From NCBI GenBank assembly GCA_947095535.1, contig OX352774.1, positions 241,825,825-241,889,824 of the forward strand: a stretch of DNA of 64,000 nt, in the 5' to 3' direction. Below, piece by piece: positions 46,117 to 57,508 of this stretch; within the stretch, counting starts at the first letter, position 1, and the number at the start of each line of letters is the position of its first letter. The position numbers and the translations under genes are program-made. The notes below the pieces were generated by a model. The model did no database searches. It saw only the letters and a program-made list of their open reading frames with translations, and was not told the DNA's origin. This DNA is from Poecilobothrus nobilitatus. Lineage: Eukaryota > Arthropoda > Insecta > Diptera > Dolichopodidae.

Positions 46117-46690
46117 ACAAGGTAGAATGTAACAGCAAAGGTTTGCATAACCGCACATTTTCCAAAAGACTTTTAAAATTTTTTTGGAAATTGTGAGTAC
46201 ATATTTTTACATCAAAATTTGTTATTTTTCATACGACTTTTATGTATCAGTAAAAACTGTAAAAAATCACAGGAATAGTCGGTCAATTTAAAGAAGATAT
46301 TTTAAACATCAAAGGTAACCTATGATAACCTCAATTATATAGGGTCTTCTTTAAATTGATCTCAGAGGTAACGTATGATGATTTTAAAAGATCTTTCTTC
46401 TCTCAAAATTTCAAGGTTTTATATCTAAAAGCCTTCTGGAGATATGGAGGAAGTAAAATTTTGGGAAATTTGTGAAAATACAGTTCAATCAAACTTTGAG
46501 CTGTTGTAGCTCTGCATTGGGTGGAGAAGTATAAAAATTAATTTTTTTGACACTTATCCATGCTAAACTTTCATTTTTCTATCTTAAAGGGTGTTTTGTA
46601 AACAGACATACAAACGGATAGAAAAAGTAAAACTAAGATGCACATTTTTAAATTTTGTTGAAAAATATATCGCTTAATTAAAGGGAATAA
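46117..46690 (+). mobile_element. DINE-like (Helentron-type) element, short form
   Basis: Starts AACAAGGTAGAATGTAACA, followed by GCACATTTTCCAAAAG and TTTTTTTGGAAATTGTG, a hairpin-like subterminal pair. The centre is one copy of the internal unit (AAGATCTTTCTTCTCTCAAA, ATTTCAAGGTTTTATATC, TAAAAG, GGAGATATGGA). It ends with CTATCTTAAAGGGTGTTTTG, TAAACAGACATACAAACGG (a degraded GGAC tract), AAAGTAAAACTAAGATGCAC and ATTTTTAAATTTTGTTG. The same left end (AAGGTAGAATGTAA) and right end occur in the longer neighbour at 46986-48775, fixing both boundaries. It also holds an extra perfect 15-bp inverted repeat TCAATTTAAAGAAGA/TCTTCTTTAAATTGA (about 46284 and 46349) with an AGGTAAC-TATGAT duplication. 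No ORF; would depend on an autonomous partner. Confidence 0.7.
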
Positions 46691-47180
46691 AAGTGGACTA
46701 ATTATGGAATATTTTTAAGTAATAAAATTTTAATGTATTATGTATTATAATATACATTTTGATAGTAGTATTTTATTAAATATTCTAATCACGTATTAGT
46801 ATAAAATGAAAATTGGAGAAAAATTAATGAAATTGGACACAGAAATGCAAAATATTTAAGATTTACTTTATTTGCCTATTTTTTTTCCCCTTCAGCAAAT
46901 AAAAATTAATATAAAATTTTAATAAAACGAAACAGATGAATAAACGTTCGATTGATAAAAGATATAAAACGCGAAAAAATTTAAAAACAAGGTAGAATGT
47001 AAACCAACGATTTTTAAAAGCGCACATTTCCAAAACTCAATACAAATTGTTTAGAAGTGTGACTTACACAAAAATTTGAAAATTTCATGTAATAAGAAAA
47101 AACTTGAAAATAGGACATTTTTGAGATTTTGAGGGGCCGTAAGTCCGGAATCCTATATAACTAAGAAAAGCTGTTAACAC

Positions 47181-48611
47181 ACGTAAAAATATATTATTGA
47201 AGCTTTAATTTTTATGTCTTGCCGAAGAAAAGTTTTTACAGGTGCCTAAGTTACAGGTGTCTAAAAATAGCAAATTTTCAATTTTTGAGGCGTAATAACT
47301 CTTAAAGAGGGGGCGTTACCAAAAAATTTTCTGAGGAAACTTATACTAATTCTAAAAGTTCTTTCTTGTCTCAAAATTTCAGGTTCCTATCTAAAGGGGT
47401 GCCGGAGTTATGAAAAAAGAAATTTCATGCAAAATGTGGTTTTCACATAACGGTAAATTTAAATCGTAAATTACAAAATATTACATAATTTTGATATTGT
47501 TTTATATAGATAATAAAATTTTCGATCTTCTGGCGGTTTTAGATTGCAAAACTATTACGCAAAGCCCGAGATATATACATCTGAAAATGGAGCTTTTTTA
47601 CAATTTTGAAGAGCCGCAGCTTTGGAACCCCTTACAACTAAAATAAACCTTTCACACACGTAAAAATATATTATTGTAGCTTTCATTTTCATGTCTTGCC
47701 GAAGAAAAATTTTTACAGGTGCCTAAGTTACAGGTGTCTAAAAATAGCAAATTTTCAATTTTTGAGGCGTAATAACTCTTAAAGAGGGGGCGTTACCAAA
47801 AAATTTTCTGAGGAAACTTATACTAATTCTAAAAGTTCTTTCTTGTCTCAAAATTTAAGGTTCCTATCTAAAGGGGTGCCGGAGTTATGAAAAAAGAAAT
47901 TTCATGCAAAATGTGGTTTTCACATAACGGTAAATTTAAATCGTAAATTACATAATATTACATAATTTTGATATTGTTTCATATAGATAATAAAATTTTC
48001 GATCTTCTGCCGGTTTTAGATTGCAAAACTATTACGCAGGGCCCGAGATATATACATCTGAAAATGGGGCTTTTTTACAATTTTGAAGAGCTGCAACTTT
48101 GGAACCCTTTACAATTAAAATAAACCTTTCACACACGTAAAAATATTTTATTGTAGCTTTAATTTTTACATCTTGCAGAAGTAAAATGTGTGCAGGTTCC
48201 TAAGTTACAGGTGTTTAAAAATAGCAAATTTTCAATTTTTAAGCCCTAATAGCTCATAAACAGGGGGTGGTCCGAAAAAATTTTCTGAGCAAACTTATAC
48301 TAATTCTAAAAGTTCTTTCTTGCCTCAAAATTTCAAGCTTGTATCTAGAAGCGTGCCGGAGTTATGAAAGTAGAAAAATCATGCAAAATTTGGTTTTCAC
48401 ATAACGGTAAATTTAAATACTAAATTTAAAAAAATTGTATAATTTTGATATTAATTTACAAAGATAAAAGAAATACCTGTCGAATGACGTTTTCAGATTG
48501 AAAAAATCTTAAGCAGAACATAAGATATATGCATTTAAAAATAGGGCTTTTTCAAAGTTTGAGGGGGTGTAGCTCCGTAATGGGGGGGGCTACATGAAAA
48601 AGTTGTTCCAC
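47181..48611 (+). repeat. Tandem array of three 477-bp units
   Basis: ACGTAAAAATAT marks equivalent positions at 47181, 47658 and 48135, exactly 477 bases apart each time. Units 1 and 2 differ at only a few percent of positions by eye; unit 3 is more diverged, and a partial unit precedes 47181 (GAGGGGCCGTAAGTCCGGAA at about 47131 corresponds to GAAGAGCCGCAGCTTTGGAA at 47610). Unit landmarks: GTGCCTAAGTTACAGGTGTC, GAGGCGTAATAACTCTTAAA, GAGGGGGCGTTACC, GGGGTGCCGGAGTTATGAAA and TTTTCACATAACGGTAAATT. The equal period and near identity of units 1-2 point to recent unequal exchange inside the element. Confidence 0.93.
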
Positions 48612-48691
48612 AAAATTATTTTTTTTATAAGACCTACCTATGGTTAAAATTTTTTTTCTCTATCTTTAACGGTGTAGAAGTTTTGTAAACA

Positions 48692-48714
48692 GACGGACGG
48701 ACGGACGGACGGAC
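48692..48714 (+). repeat. GGAC tetranucleotide tract
   Basis: GACGGACGGACGGACGGACG, about five to six GGAC units, the most GC-rich tract in the window. Degraded versions sit at the same place in the copies at 46600 (ACAGACATACAAACGG) and 11000 (minus strand, ACAGACGTAAGGACGGAC), so the tract is part of the element and has expanded only here. Confidence 0.9.
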
Positions 48715-48775
48715 AGAGTGAAACTAATAAGCACATTTTTTCAAAATTTTTTTGGAAATGTGCTAAAAAAAACAT

Positions 48776-51700
48776 AATAGTTAAAATGTAAAAAATTGTA
48801 GAAGTGATTCATTTAAAACTGGTTCACAAAAATGGAGAACGGCAAAAACTTGAAAGTTTATTTATCTTAATATTTGGGATTTTTAAAATATGCTATTTAC
48901 ATATCGCAACTCTATATTGTATATATAACTATAAAATTAAGTGACAAATAAATCACGGCTCTTATCTTTTTCGGTTGACTTCTGTTTAAAAACAAAAATA
49001 TATTTAACATTATTATATAATTTAAAAAAAACTAAATTGAATATGACCAAAATCACAAATTAGCTTCCAAAGTTCTTCTATCTTTATTTTCATACCCATT
49101 GTTATTCTTTACTTTACTTTCAAAATTAATTTTGCGCCTCTTATGGAAACTAAAAAATAAAACTGTTCTTTTTCACGTTTCGTGTCTTATGACTCAAACT
49201 TAACAATAATGGAACTGTATAGTATAGTGTTTTATGTTAATCTGTGTTTTATTTAATCCAAAAATTGAACTTTAGAAAATTATTTTGATACAAATAAGTT
49301 ATAAAGAAATAAAAATTAGAAGTTATTTCGTCTTAGTTCAGTTTATTGTACTCTGGAGTAAGTAAAAAATGAACTTTACCTAGACAACTTCTAAAAAATT
49401 TCTCAAATATCACAAATCTTTATATTAAAAATTAATAAAATGATCTGTGAGTTAAGAGAACAATTTAAAAACCCAAAAAAAGTTGAATTAATTCAATTAC
49501 ATCAATAATCTAATCAATTAAGATATTACAAGTTATTTCGAAAACTTCTTAATGAAAAATTTGTTTAATTTTTTTAGTTTTAAAAATTTTTTGAAAAGTT
49601 TCCATTTAAAAAAAAAAAAAGTACAAATATAAAACTACTGTTTTTCTTTTTATTTTTATTCTAAAATACACCTAAATAAAATATTTTTTTTAATCCTTGT
49701 AAACAATTTTCGTTAGCATAAAAATATTTTTTTTTTTTGTTTTGATATTTTAATAGTATACCTATTTACAGATATAATTTTCCTTATAAATATAAACTTA
49801 GGAAAAAATCTAATCAAAGTATAAATTTAGCAGGGTAAGTATAAAAAAACAGGAAATAACAATATAACGGTATTTATTTAAAATACATTAAATAAATTCA
49901 TAAAAATAAATAAGTAAATTGCAAATGCACATCAAGGATTATATAACGCAATATTTTTTATTTTTTTTTTAATACCATATCGTGTCATTCAGATATAAAC
50001 TAATATAATAATCAAAATAAATAAATAAATTCAAACAAAAACCAAAAATTATTGGTAATAATGTTGGTAGATTAAAGAAACAAAAAACAAAAAAAGAAAA
50101 AAAAAACATGAAAAACAAACAAATTTACTGACAATTGAAAATAAAGTTTTTTCTGTTCCGTAAGTAAAAACAAAAATTCTAAGAACCTTACAATCATTAC
50201 ACCACCATGAGTTATAATCACCCACTCGTCAAATATTCAATAAAACATTTATAAATATGCAATTTTCTTTTTCTAAATAATACAATTACAGAAAGTAACA
50301 AAAAAAAAGTGTCCCTTTCCTCTAAATTTTTTTTTTTTTTGTATTTGTGTTTCACAGTCATTTACAGTTTTTAAACATTTATATGTAAAACAGATATTTG
50401 ATAACAAAAAAATCTATACAACAACAGCAGCAGCAATATAACATACACGATAACAGAAATGACATCGAAAATTGTATTTCAATAATTTGTATGGAAAAAA
50501 ATGAAAATTTTCTTAAGTATTTACATATGTATTAGTGTTGATTTTTCATTCTTTGAAAAGAAAACAAAAATAACAGCGACAACATAAAATAAACTTGTTT
50601 ATCCTTTTATAATATTTATTCGTATACGATAATTTTCTTCGAAATGGTCGGTAAATATTTATAAATCGTAATGAGATTTTCAAAGTTTTTAGAGTTTTTC
50701 ATGTTTTTTTTTTTTGGTTTTTTTTTTTCTTTAAAATTAAATCAGAAAACAAAAAAAAATAAAAAGATAATTTTTTATTGAAGAGGGTAGACATATTTGT
50801 TTTCTCGCGTTTTTTCATTTACTTTTCTTTTTTTTTTTTTTTTGTTCCAACAATTTAATGAAAATTTCTTATCTAACAAGATATTATCAAAATAATTTTT
50901 CTTTAGTATATAACCAAATGATAATAAGATAAATTTTTTCTAACAAAATTAGATAAAATTTAATTTAGAAAGGAAAAGGATCAAAACAGTTTTTTTTTTT
51001 TGTTTTTTGTTTAAACTAAATGTAAAGGTATAAAATTAGAAAATAGATTTATGTTAAAAATAAATAAATTGAAAAGTTTACCTTTTGTGTATTTTCTTAA
51101 ATAATTCACGGAGAAAACAAATTTTTAGTTATTCAAAATATTTAAAAATAAAAATAGATAAATCTTTACCTATTTTTCGAATAGAAATGGAAAAATAAAT
51201 AAAAAATAAATTGTCTTCTATAAATTTTGCATTTGCAACATAATGTGTTGAAAATATGTTTCTATATATAAAATTCTATATAATATCTGGTAGTAGAACT
51301 ATATAGTCAGTATCACTTACATTATTTATTTTACAATATCGTGAAAGCATATAAGCGTTTTCAATAGATTTTAGTTTTTTAGTTGTTTTTTTTTTTTTTT
51401 TTGTTTAATATGCTATTTTTAAAGACCTTTAAAATTTGTATTCAAAGATATATATGATACGTACTTATCTATAGGTACGATCTGTGTTCCATCATATTTT
51501 CTGAACCTTAACATATCAGAGGTTTTTTTTTTTTTTTGATTTTCACTATATAAATTTAACATTTAATGGTTTGATTTAATACAATATTTTTTATACAATT
51601 ACTTTTCTTTTTCTTTAAATCATAATTTAAAATTTAAATTAAATTTATTAAGCGTTTGAAATCAGTTCTCTCATATACTTGAAGAATTAGTCACTTTTAT

Positions 51701-54069
51701 ATCTGGCACTTTAATTGAATTCAAAGAAGAAGAATAACAAAGGAGGGAACTAAACTTATACTTAGTTTTTAAAAACTTTCATGAATATAAAATTCTAAAA
51801 ACTCTAAATTTCTGAATTCTAAACTAAACAGACAAGGATAATTTTATCAATAAAATTTTTTCAAATCACCAATTCAACAAACTTAACACAAAAATTGAAT
51901 TTTGTTTTCCGTTAATTAAAAAAAAATAACGAAATCTGATATTAAAAAAATTCATATTATCAAAGACATAAACCTAACAAATTTTTATTCACAATAATAT
52001 AAAATAAAAAGTTTGTTAAAAAAATATATCCTATTATTTTATTTATTATAGGAGTTAAGGATATTATTATTTACAAAATTGAAAACTCACCACTTTATTT
52101 TCATGGGTTCTATTAAATATTAAAATATTTTTCATTTTACTTATTAAATGTTTAACATTTTTTCATAAAATACAAAATGAAATCAACTTTTTAATAGAAT
52201 AAACATTCTTTTGACAACTAATCCAACCCATATCCTTTCACTTCTATGAACTTATAAAGCTCAATTAGTATAATAAATTATTATAATACAGACATATAAT
52301 ATTTTTATTTTAATATATCTTTTTTATTCTCATAAATTTTTTAGATTCTTTAACTTATCTGATTTTTTTCTTCAAAATGAAATATGGTAAGTCCTGTTTT
52401 TTTTTTTTTTGCCTATTTTTCAAAATATCCTTATATGAGAGTTTTTTTTTTTTTTTCTTACACATAAATATTAAAAAAGACTTCATTAACAAACGATTAT
52501 TATTTTTTCTTTTTATTATATTTAAACAAAATTAAATGGAATGTAAATGTAAAATGATGACATGATGACTACTTTAAATTAATTCAGATGTAAAATTGTT
52601 TAGAAAAAAACAAATAACATTTTTTCTAATATATACATACTTACCTACATGTGTACATATTCTTTAAACGGTATGCTGGTACAAAAATCCTTCTATACAT
52701 ATACATATGTGGGATCATCAGAAAAAGAACAAATAAAAAATTTCCACTACATAAAATTCAAACGACTCTTTTTGAAAACAAAAACAGAGGAAAAAAAAAA
52801 TTAAATTAGAAAATAAAACAAATTAAATTTAGAAAAACTGGCTTTTTTATAAGGAATTTTTTCAAAAGGATCTAGACAAAAAAAAAAAATAAAACAATTA
52901 TTTTTATTTCACATTGTGGATTAATGGAAAACAAAAAGATTTGGAAAATTTCAATGTAAATTTTAGAAAATAATAAAAATTAAAGAATGAATTTTACTGA
53001 TTTAAATATTTTTAATAAAAAAAAGAAAATAAAAATAACAACATTTAAAAAAGTGACATTTTATTAAGGAAATTCTTTAACAATTTTCTAACTTTTATAG
53101 TATTTAGATATTTCAATACGATTCAAAGGATTTAATATAAGAATTTCACCACATATGAAACATAATATTTTATAGATACTGGGAAAACTTAGTAAAACTT
53201 AAATTTTAGAAAGTACTATTAGTACTAAAAATTGGAAAAATTTTTCGATTTTATAAAGATATTTAGTTCTAAAAATTTCCAGTCCAGTAAATGATTGAGC
53301 ACAAGGATATAAGTCAAATTTGAAATGAATATATGAATTTAAAAAAAAAGCCTAATTGAGAAATGTTTGTTTGAAAACGACTGTATAAGAAAATAAGAAA
53401 ATTAGAGTAAACTGCTGCTACAGTCCCTGACATAACATTAAATTAAACACAACCTAATAAATTTATTGAAAAAGAATTTGAATAACAAAGTTAATCTAAT
53501 CTATAATGTACTGACTGTGCCATTTAGAAATTACTTTTAAAGGATCTTAACATGATTTATTGAAAATAAAGAATTGTGAATTTGTTTAAAAGAATCTTTT
53601 TCATTCTAATTTATTTTTTCAAATTTACGAAAATTAAATAAAAAAAAAAATTTTTTTTGGCTATCATTTTTTAGTTGTAATGTAATCAAAAGTTAAAGTC
53701 AAATTGTCGTTGTAATATGCAAAATTATGTTAAAATCAAATCAAATTAAATTATGCATTTGATAAGCTGGCAATTATGCCTTAGATGAGCTAAAAGTGGC
53801 TTATTATTTAATTTTATTAGTTTAACAATTCTTCTTAAAAACTACTTTGAACACTAGCAAATAAGTACCTAAAATCAGATATGATGTTTATTAAATTAAA
53901 ACTCATCAAGAACACACATATTTTTAATGGTATTATTTTAATAAAATAGCTGTGATTTGTTCATATTTAGTTCAGTTTAATTTTTAAAAAGTTTGACGAG
54001 AATTGTTTGTCCTTACAATTAAAAATCTTTAAGCTGTTTTGAATTTTTTAAATCATTAATATAGTTGAT
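48776..54069. other. Long AT-rich stretch, no gene seen
   Basis: A short (CAG)n lies at about 50424-50434 within a CAACAACAGCAGCAGCAA tract. T runs of 12-17 occur near 50330, 50830, 51390, 51520, 52400 and 52445. I found no coding remnant, shared repeat or RNA gene over these 5.3 kb. Confidence 0.55.
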
Positions 54070-54543
54070 GACAAAATCCACAAACAAAAATCCGTAAAAA
54101 AAAATCTAAAAGCGAAAATCCACAAATTCAAAAATGTACAAAGAATATTCTGAAAAAAGCAAAACAGAACTCTGATTTTATAACAAACTCTAAAGTTTTT
54201 CCTAGTTATTTTTATTGTATACATATTTCAATATCAAAGAACATAAAATGGTAGAGGCTATCACCTCTAAGCGTCCTTTAAACTTACCGTTATTTTGAAA
54301 CCAACTCTGAAGCCCTTTCTAATTATCTTTTCTATACATACAAATGTTTCAACATCAAAGAATTTAAAATAGTAGGGACTACCGCCCCCAAGTCCTCACT
54401 AAACAAATTATTGAACCCTTATTATGTAACTAACTCTTTAAACTCTGAAATCCTTCCTTATTATTTTTACATACATATTTCAACTCAACATTTTAAAATA
54501 ATTGTGGATTTTCTTTTTATGGATTTTTTTGTCTATTTTCGCC
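54070..54543 (+). mobile_element. Repeat C element with inverted AATCC-motif ends
   Basis: Left end 54070-54130: GACAAAATCCACAAACAAAA, ATCCGT, AAAAGCGAAAATCCACAAAT. Right end 54502-54543 reverse-complemented: GCGAAAATAGACAAAAAAATCC, then a GAAAATCCACAA block. The arms are inverted copies of each other and are themselves made of repeated AAAATCCACAA words. Inside are nearly three repeat-C units with a 121-base period (AAAATGGTAGAGGCTATC at 54246, AAAATAGTAGGGACTACC at 54367). Consensus features: ACTCTGA, CTAATTATTTTT, ATACATATTTCAACATCAAAG, TAAAATAGTAG-GGCTACC, CTAAACAAATTATTGAA. About 474 bp, non-coding; the 112-codon frame at 54411-54749 starts inside the element and runs out into flanking AT-rich DNA, so I do not accept it. 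Confidence 0.7.
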
Positions 54544-56880
54544 CTAATCCCAATAATAATTACTCTATATATAAAGATATTAGAACAAAAAAAAAAACAT
54601 CATATTCCGTAAACTTTTTTAAAGAAAAAAATAAAATTTTCAAGAAATGTAGGGTTTTCAAAATAAAAAGTATGATTTCAATAAATAAAATTAAAAACGT
54701 AAAGATTTTGTTACTACATCTGATTATATATATTCAAAATAATAAATGACTGATTTTCCATATAAAACAAACAGAATATGTTGACTAAATAGTACACTAG
54801 AGGACTCGTAAAATTAATGAACCTCTATTTAAAAGATTCTTAATTAATTTATTTTTTTTTTTTTTTTGCAAAATATTTTATCAATTATTAAACAATATTT
54901 AAAATTCAGGGTAGGACCCTTTCATGTATACAGGATGTACATACAAGTTGGTGGGTTTTATATTCTTATAATTAAATAATTTTCTATTTTGAAACTATAC
55001 CATATCAACAAAAAAAAAAAATCTTTCATAAATCATTTAAACTTTTAAAATCTAAAAATACAATACAAATTCATTTTCCAAAAAATTTTATTAATTACAG
55101 TTATTGAAATATTTCTTTTTAATATTAATATAATAAATTGTTTATCTACCACATTATCCTCATACTACACCGGTTAACCGTATACTATATATATATATTA
55201 ACATTCATTTATCTAAATAAACATTTAATTTTATTAATATAAAAAAAGTTTATACTATTAAAAAAGTGCAATATTGCGTGCATATAACAAATCAAAATTT
55301 ATTCATTTTAATATTTTCAATTCATTCAATTCAGTGATTAACATGCCTTTTCCTTTATTACTTATCTTTTTTTTTATAATATTATTCTATACTACTCTAT
55401 TTGTTTACGTTATCCTTTGATTCCTTACAAAAAAATAAAAACCACCAAACCAAAATTTTGATTTTAGTTTTTTATTTTTAAAAAAGTGTTAAATAAAATG
55501 ATATTATGTTTATGATAAAGAAACAAAAAAAAAAAAAAAAAACAGGACTACAAAAATAATATTTGATTTTTCTTTAAATAAAAAAATTATTGTTTGTTCT
55601 GTTTTAGCGGCGCCCATCTATTGATGTACAATATTATTAATGATGGTGTGATTTATTTGAATAGATAACATACAAATTACTCACAAGAAATGTATAGTTA
55701 TATAAATGTTGAGGGGAGGGGGCGAAAAATAAATTGTTCATGTTCACACCCTGTAATTTTATACACTATTGATTATTTTATCCAACATAATATTTCGTCA
55801 TTTCCTATGCACAATAAAGTGTAAAATGTGGTGATTAAAAGACAATAGTCAGAATATTGGTATAATTTATAATTAAATTTAATAATTATAACATATCCTT
55901 TTAAGAAAATGGTGATGGTTTTATATATTGTAGAGCTCCTTTTTAATATCCAGGTGTTTAAATAAATTAAATGTATGGTATTATTAACAAAACAAAAAAA
56001 AAACAAAGTCTATATAATGACATTGAAATGTTACTTTGGACTATTAGTGACTTTATTGTTGATTTTTGATTAAATGTTACAGATAATGTCAAAAACAAAA
56101 AAAAAAAACAGCTATTCATAATCGTGTCAAATGTTATTAAATTTTTGCATTTATAATGTAGTATTCAAAATTTTTAATTTTTGGTTTTTTTTTTTTCAAC
56201 AAATAGGTATGTTTTGTTTTTTGAGAATGGGAAATGGGAAATACATTCATTTTTTTTCAACAAAACTTTAAAGCCTATAATAGATGATAAAAATGTCAAA
56301 AAAAAACTGGACGAAAAATTATGTGTCATATAAACGGGGAAGAAATGTCACTTAAAGTCTTCGTAAAAAGAAGAAAACACAAAGGCGTGTAAATAAAAGC
56401 ATATGATTTTATCGTCAATACGTTTTCATTTTGGATTGTTACTCGTTTTACTCCTTTGTGGCGTCACTTTTTTATCGTCTTGTCACATCTATTTTGGGCT
56501 ATACTTAAGCAAAAACTAATGAAATTTAGTTTTAGATTATAAATTGAATCATTTTTGAAAACTTAAATTTAATATGAAAATTTTTTTTCTTTGACATTTT
56601 CCCATTCGAATACTCTTAAATGTTTTACGCCAAAAAGACACCACAAGTAAGCTACAACTTAAGGATACATTTTTTAAAATATTAAAACTATTAAAATAAA
56701 GATGATGAAATAAAGATTCTTTTGTTTAGTTTTGTAATAAGCTCTTTCAAAATTTTTTGTATTTATATTCTTCGGTTTTAAATTAATTTTTAAAATTTTA
56801 TTCTATACAGTCAATTTCTTTCATATCATTTTCAATATCTAAAAAAAAAAATTAATTAAATATGTTCTATATATTTTATG
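54544..56880. other. AT-rich stretch, no gene seen
   Basis: A short GC-richer word GCGGCGCCCATC at about 55609 and a G-rich GGGGAGGGGGCG at about 55713 are the only compositional outliers. The 77-codon minus frame at 55773-56006 is not recognisable. Confidence 0.5.
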
Positions 56881-57508
56881 GCTGCTGAAAATAGCCCAGC
56901 AGAAAATAATCGCAAAAAAAATTAAATATCAGCCAAAAAAATTAAAAATTATTTCATTATGAAATAATACCCTCAATTAAAATGAAATAATCGCCTAAAA
57001 TTTTTTAAGATGCTATCTACTAAGACAATTTAAATAAACATTTATTAATTAAGGGATTACTACATTTGGACGACTAACAAAATCGCCAAAAATAGGAGAA
57101 ATTTTACAGTTGGCTATACGAAATCAGACTGTTTTCCCAGAAGAATATTTACAGATATGTATATGCGAGATTCAGACTTAGGATAGATTTTAGAGTTGGT
57201 TGCAAAATCAGAGTTATACATTCGGAAAGCTGTCAAAGTCTATAGGTTATAAAGTTCGTCAGAAAGGATTAGATTCCCCATAACTCTAGAAAGACAAACT
57301 TGAAGCTGGAAATATTTAAAAGAAATATAGTTTGATTATTTTGATCAATTATTAATATATATAAATCAAAATAAATCATTCATGAAAATATAATATAGCT
57401 GTTTTAGGGAAAAAATAAAATGAAATTAGACCCTCAATTTTTGCGACGTTATTTTCCATACAAATTATTTTTTTGGGGATTATTTCTTGCGGCGTTATTT
57501 CCAAGAGC
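56881..57508. mobile_element. TIR element with GAAATAACGCC-type motif arrays
   Basis: Left end GCTGCTGAAAATAGCCCAGC, AGAAAATAATCGCAAAAAAA; right end (57460-57508) reverse-complemented GCTCTTGGAAATAACGCCGC, AAGAAATAATCCCCAAAAAA. These align over about 45 bases. Further copies of the GAAATAATCGCC word occur at 56985 and 57065 and inverted at 57440, so the arms carry subterminal motif arrays. At 57150-57245, minus strand, the sequence AACTCTGATTTTGCAACCAA-CTCTAAAATC is a clear relative of repeat C (54165: AACTCTGATTTTATAACAAA-CTCTAAAG). The element is about 628 bp with no coding capacity; short flanks TTTTATG (left) and the inverse CATACTTTATG (right) may extend the inverted repeat. Confidence 0.6.

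Larger units (their letters stand above)
46986..48775 (+). mobile_element. DINE-like element expanded by internal tandem repeats
   Basis: Left end AACAAGGTAGAATGTAAAC at 46987, then GCGCACATTTCCAAAAC; right end ATCTTTAACGGTGTAGAAG, TTTTGTAAACAGACGGACGG with about five GGAC units (48692-48714), GAGTGAAACTAATAAGCACA and TTTTTTTGGAAATGTGCTAA, so the 5' GCACATTTCCAAAA and 3' TTTTGGAAATGTGC form an inverted pair. Between them lie three 477-bp direct units plus a partial one. Flies are known to carry DINE-1/mini-me elements with a (GTCY)n proto-microsatellite, subterminal inverted repeats and no coding capacity, some with internal tandem repeats; the match in architecture is the basis of the call, not sequence identity to a named family. 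About 1.79 kb long against 0.57 kb for its neighbour. Confidence 0.7.

Noticed and set aside
47181..48611. A protein-coding tandem repeat in the 477-bp units
   Set aside because: 477 is divisible by three, but every frame has stops within each unit and no conserved open frame exists across units.
54411..54749. 112-codon open frame as a gene
   Set aside because: Begins inside the repeat C element and continues into flanking AT-rich sequence; Asn/Ile/Lys-rich without domain.
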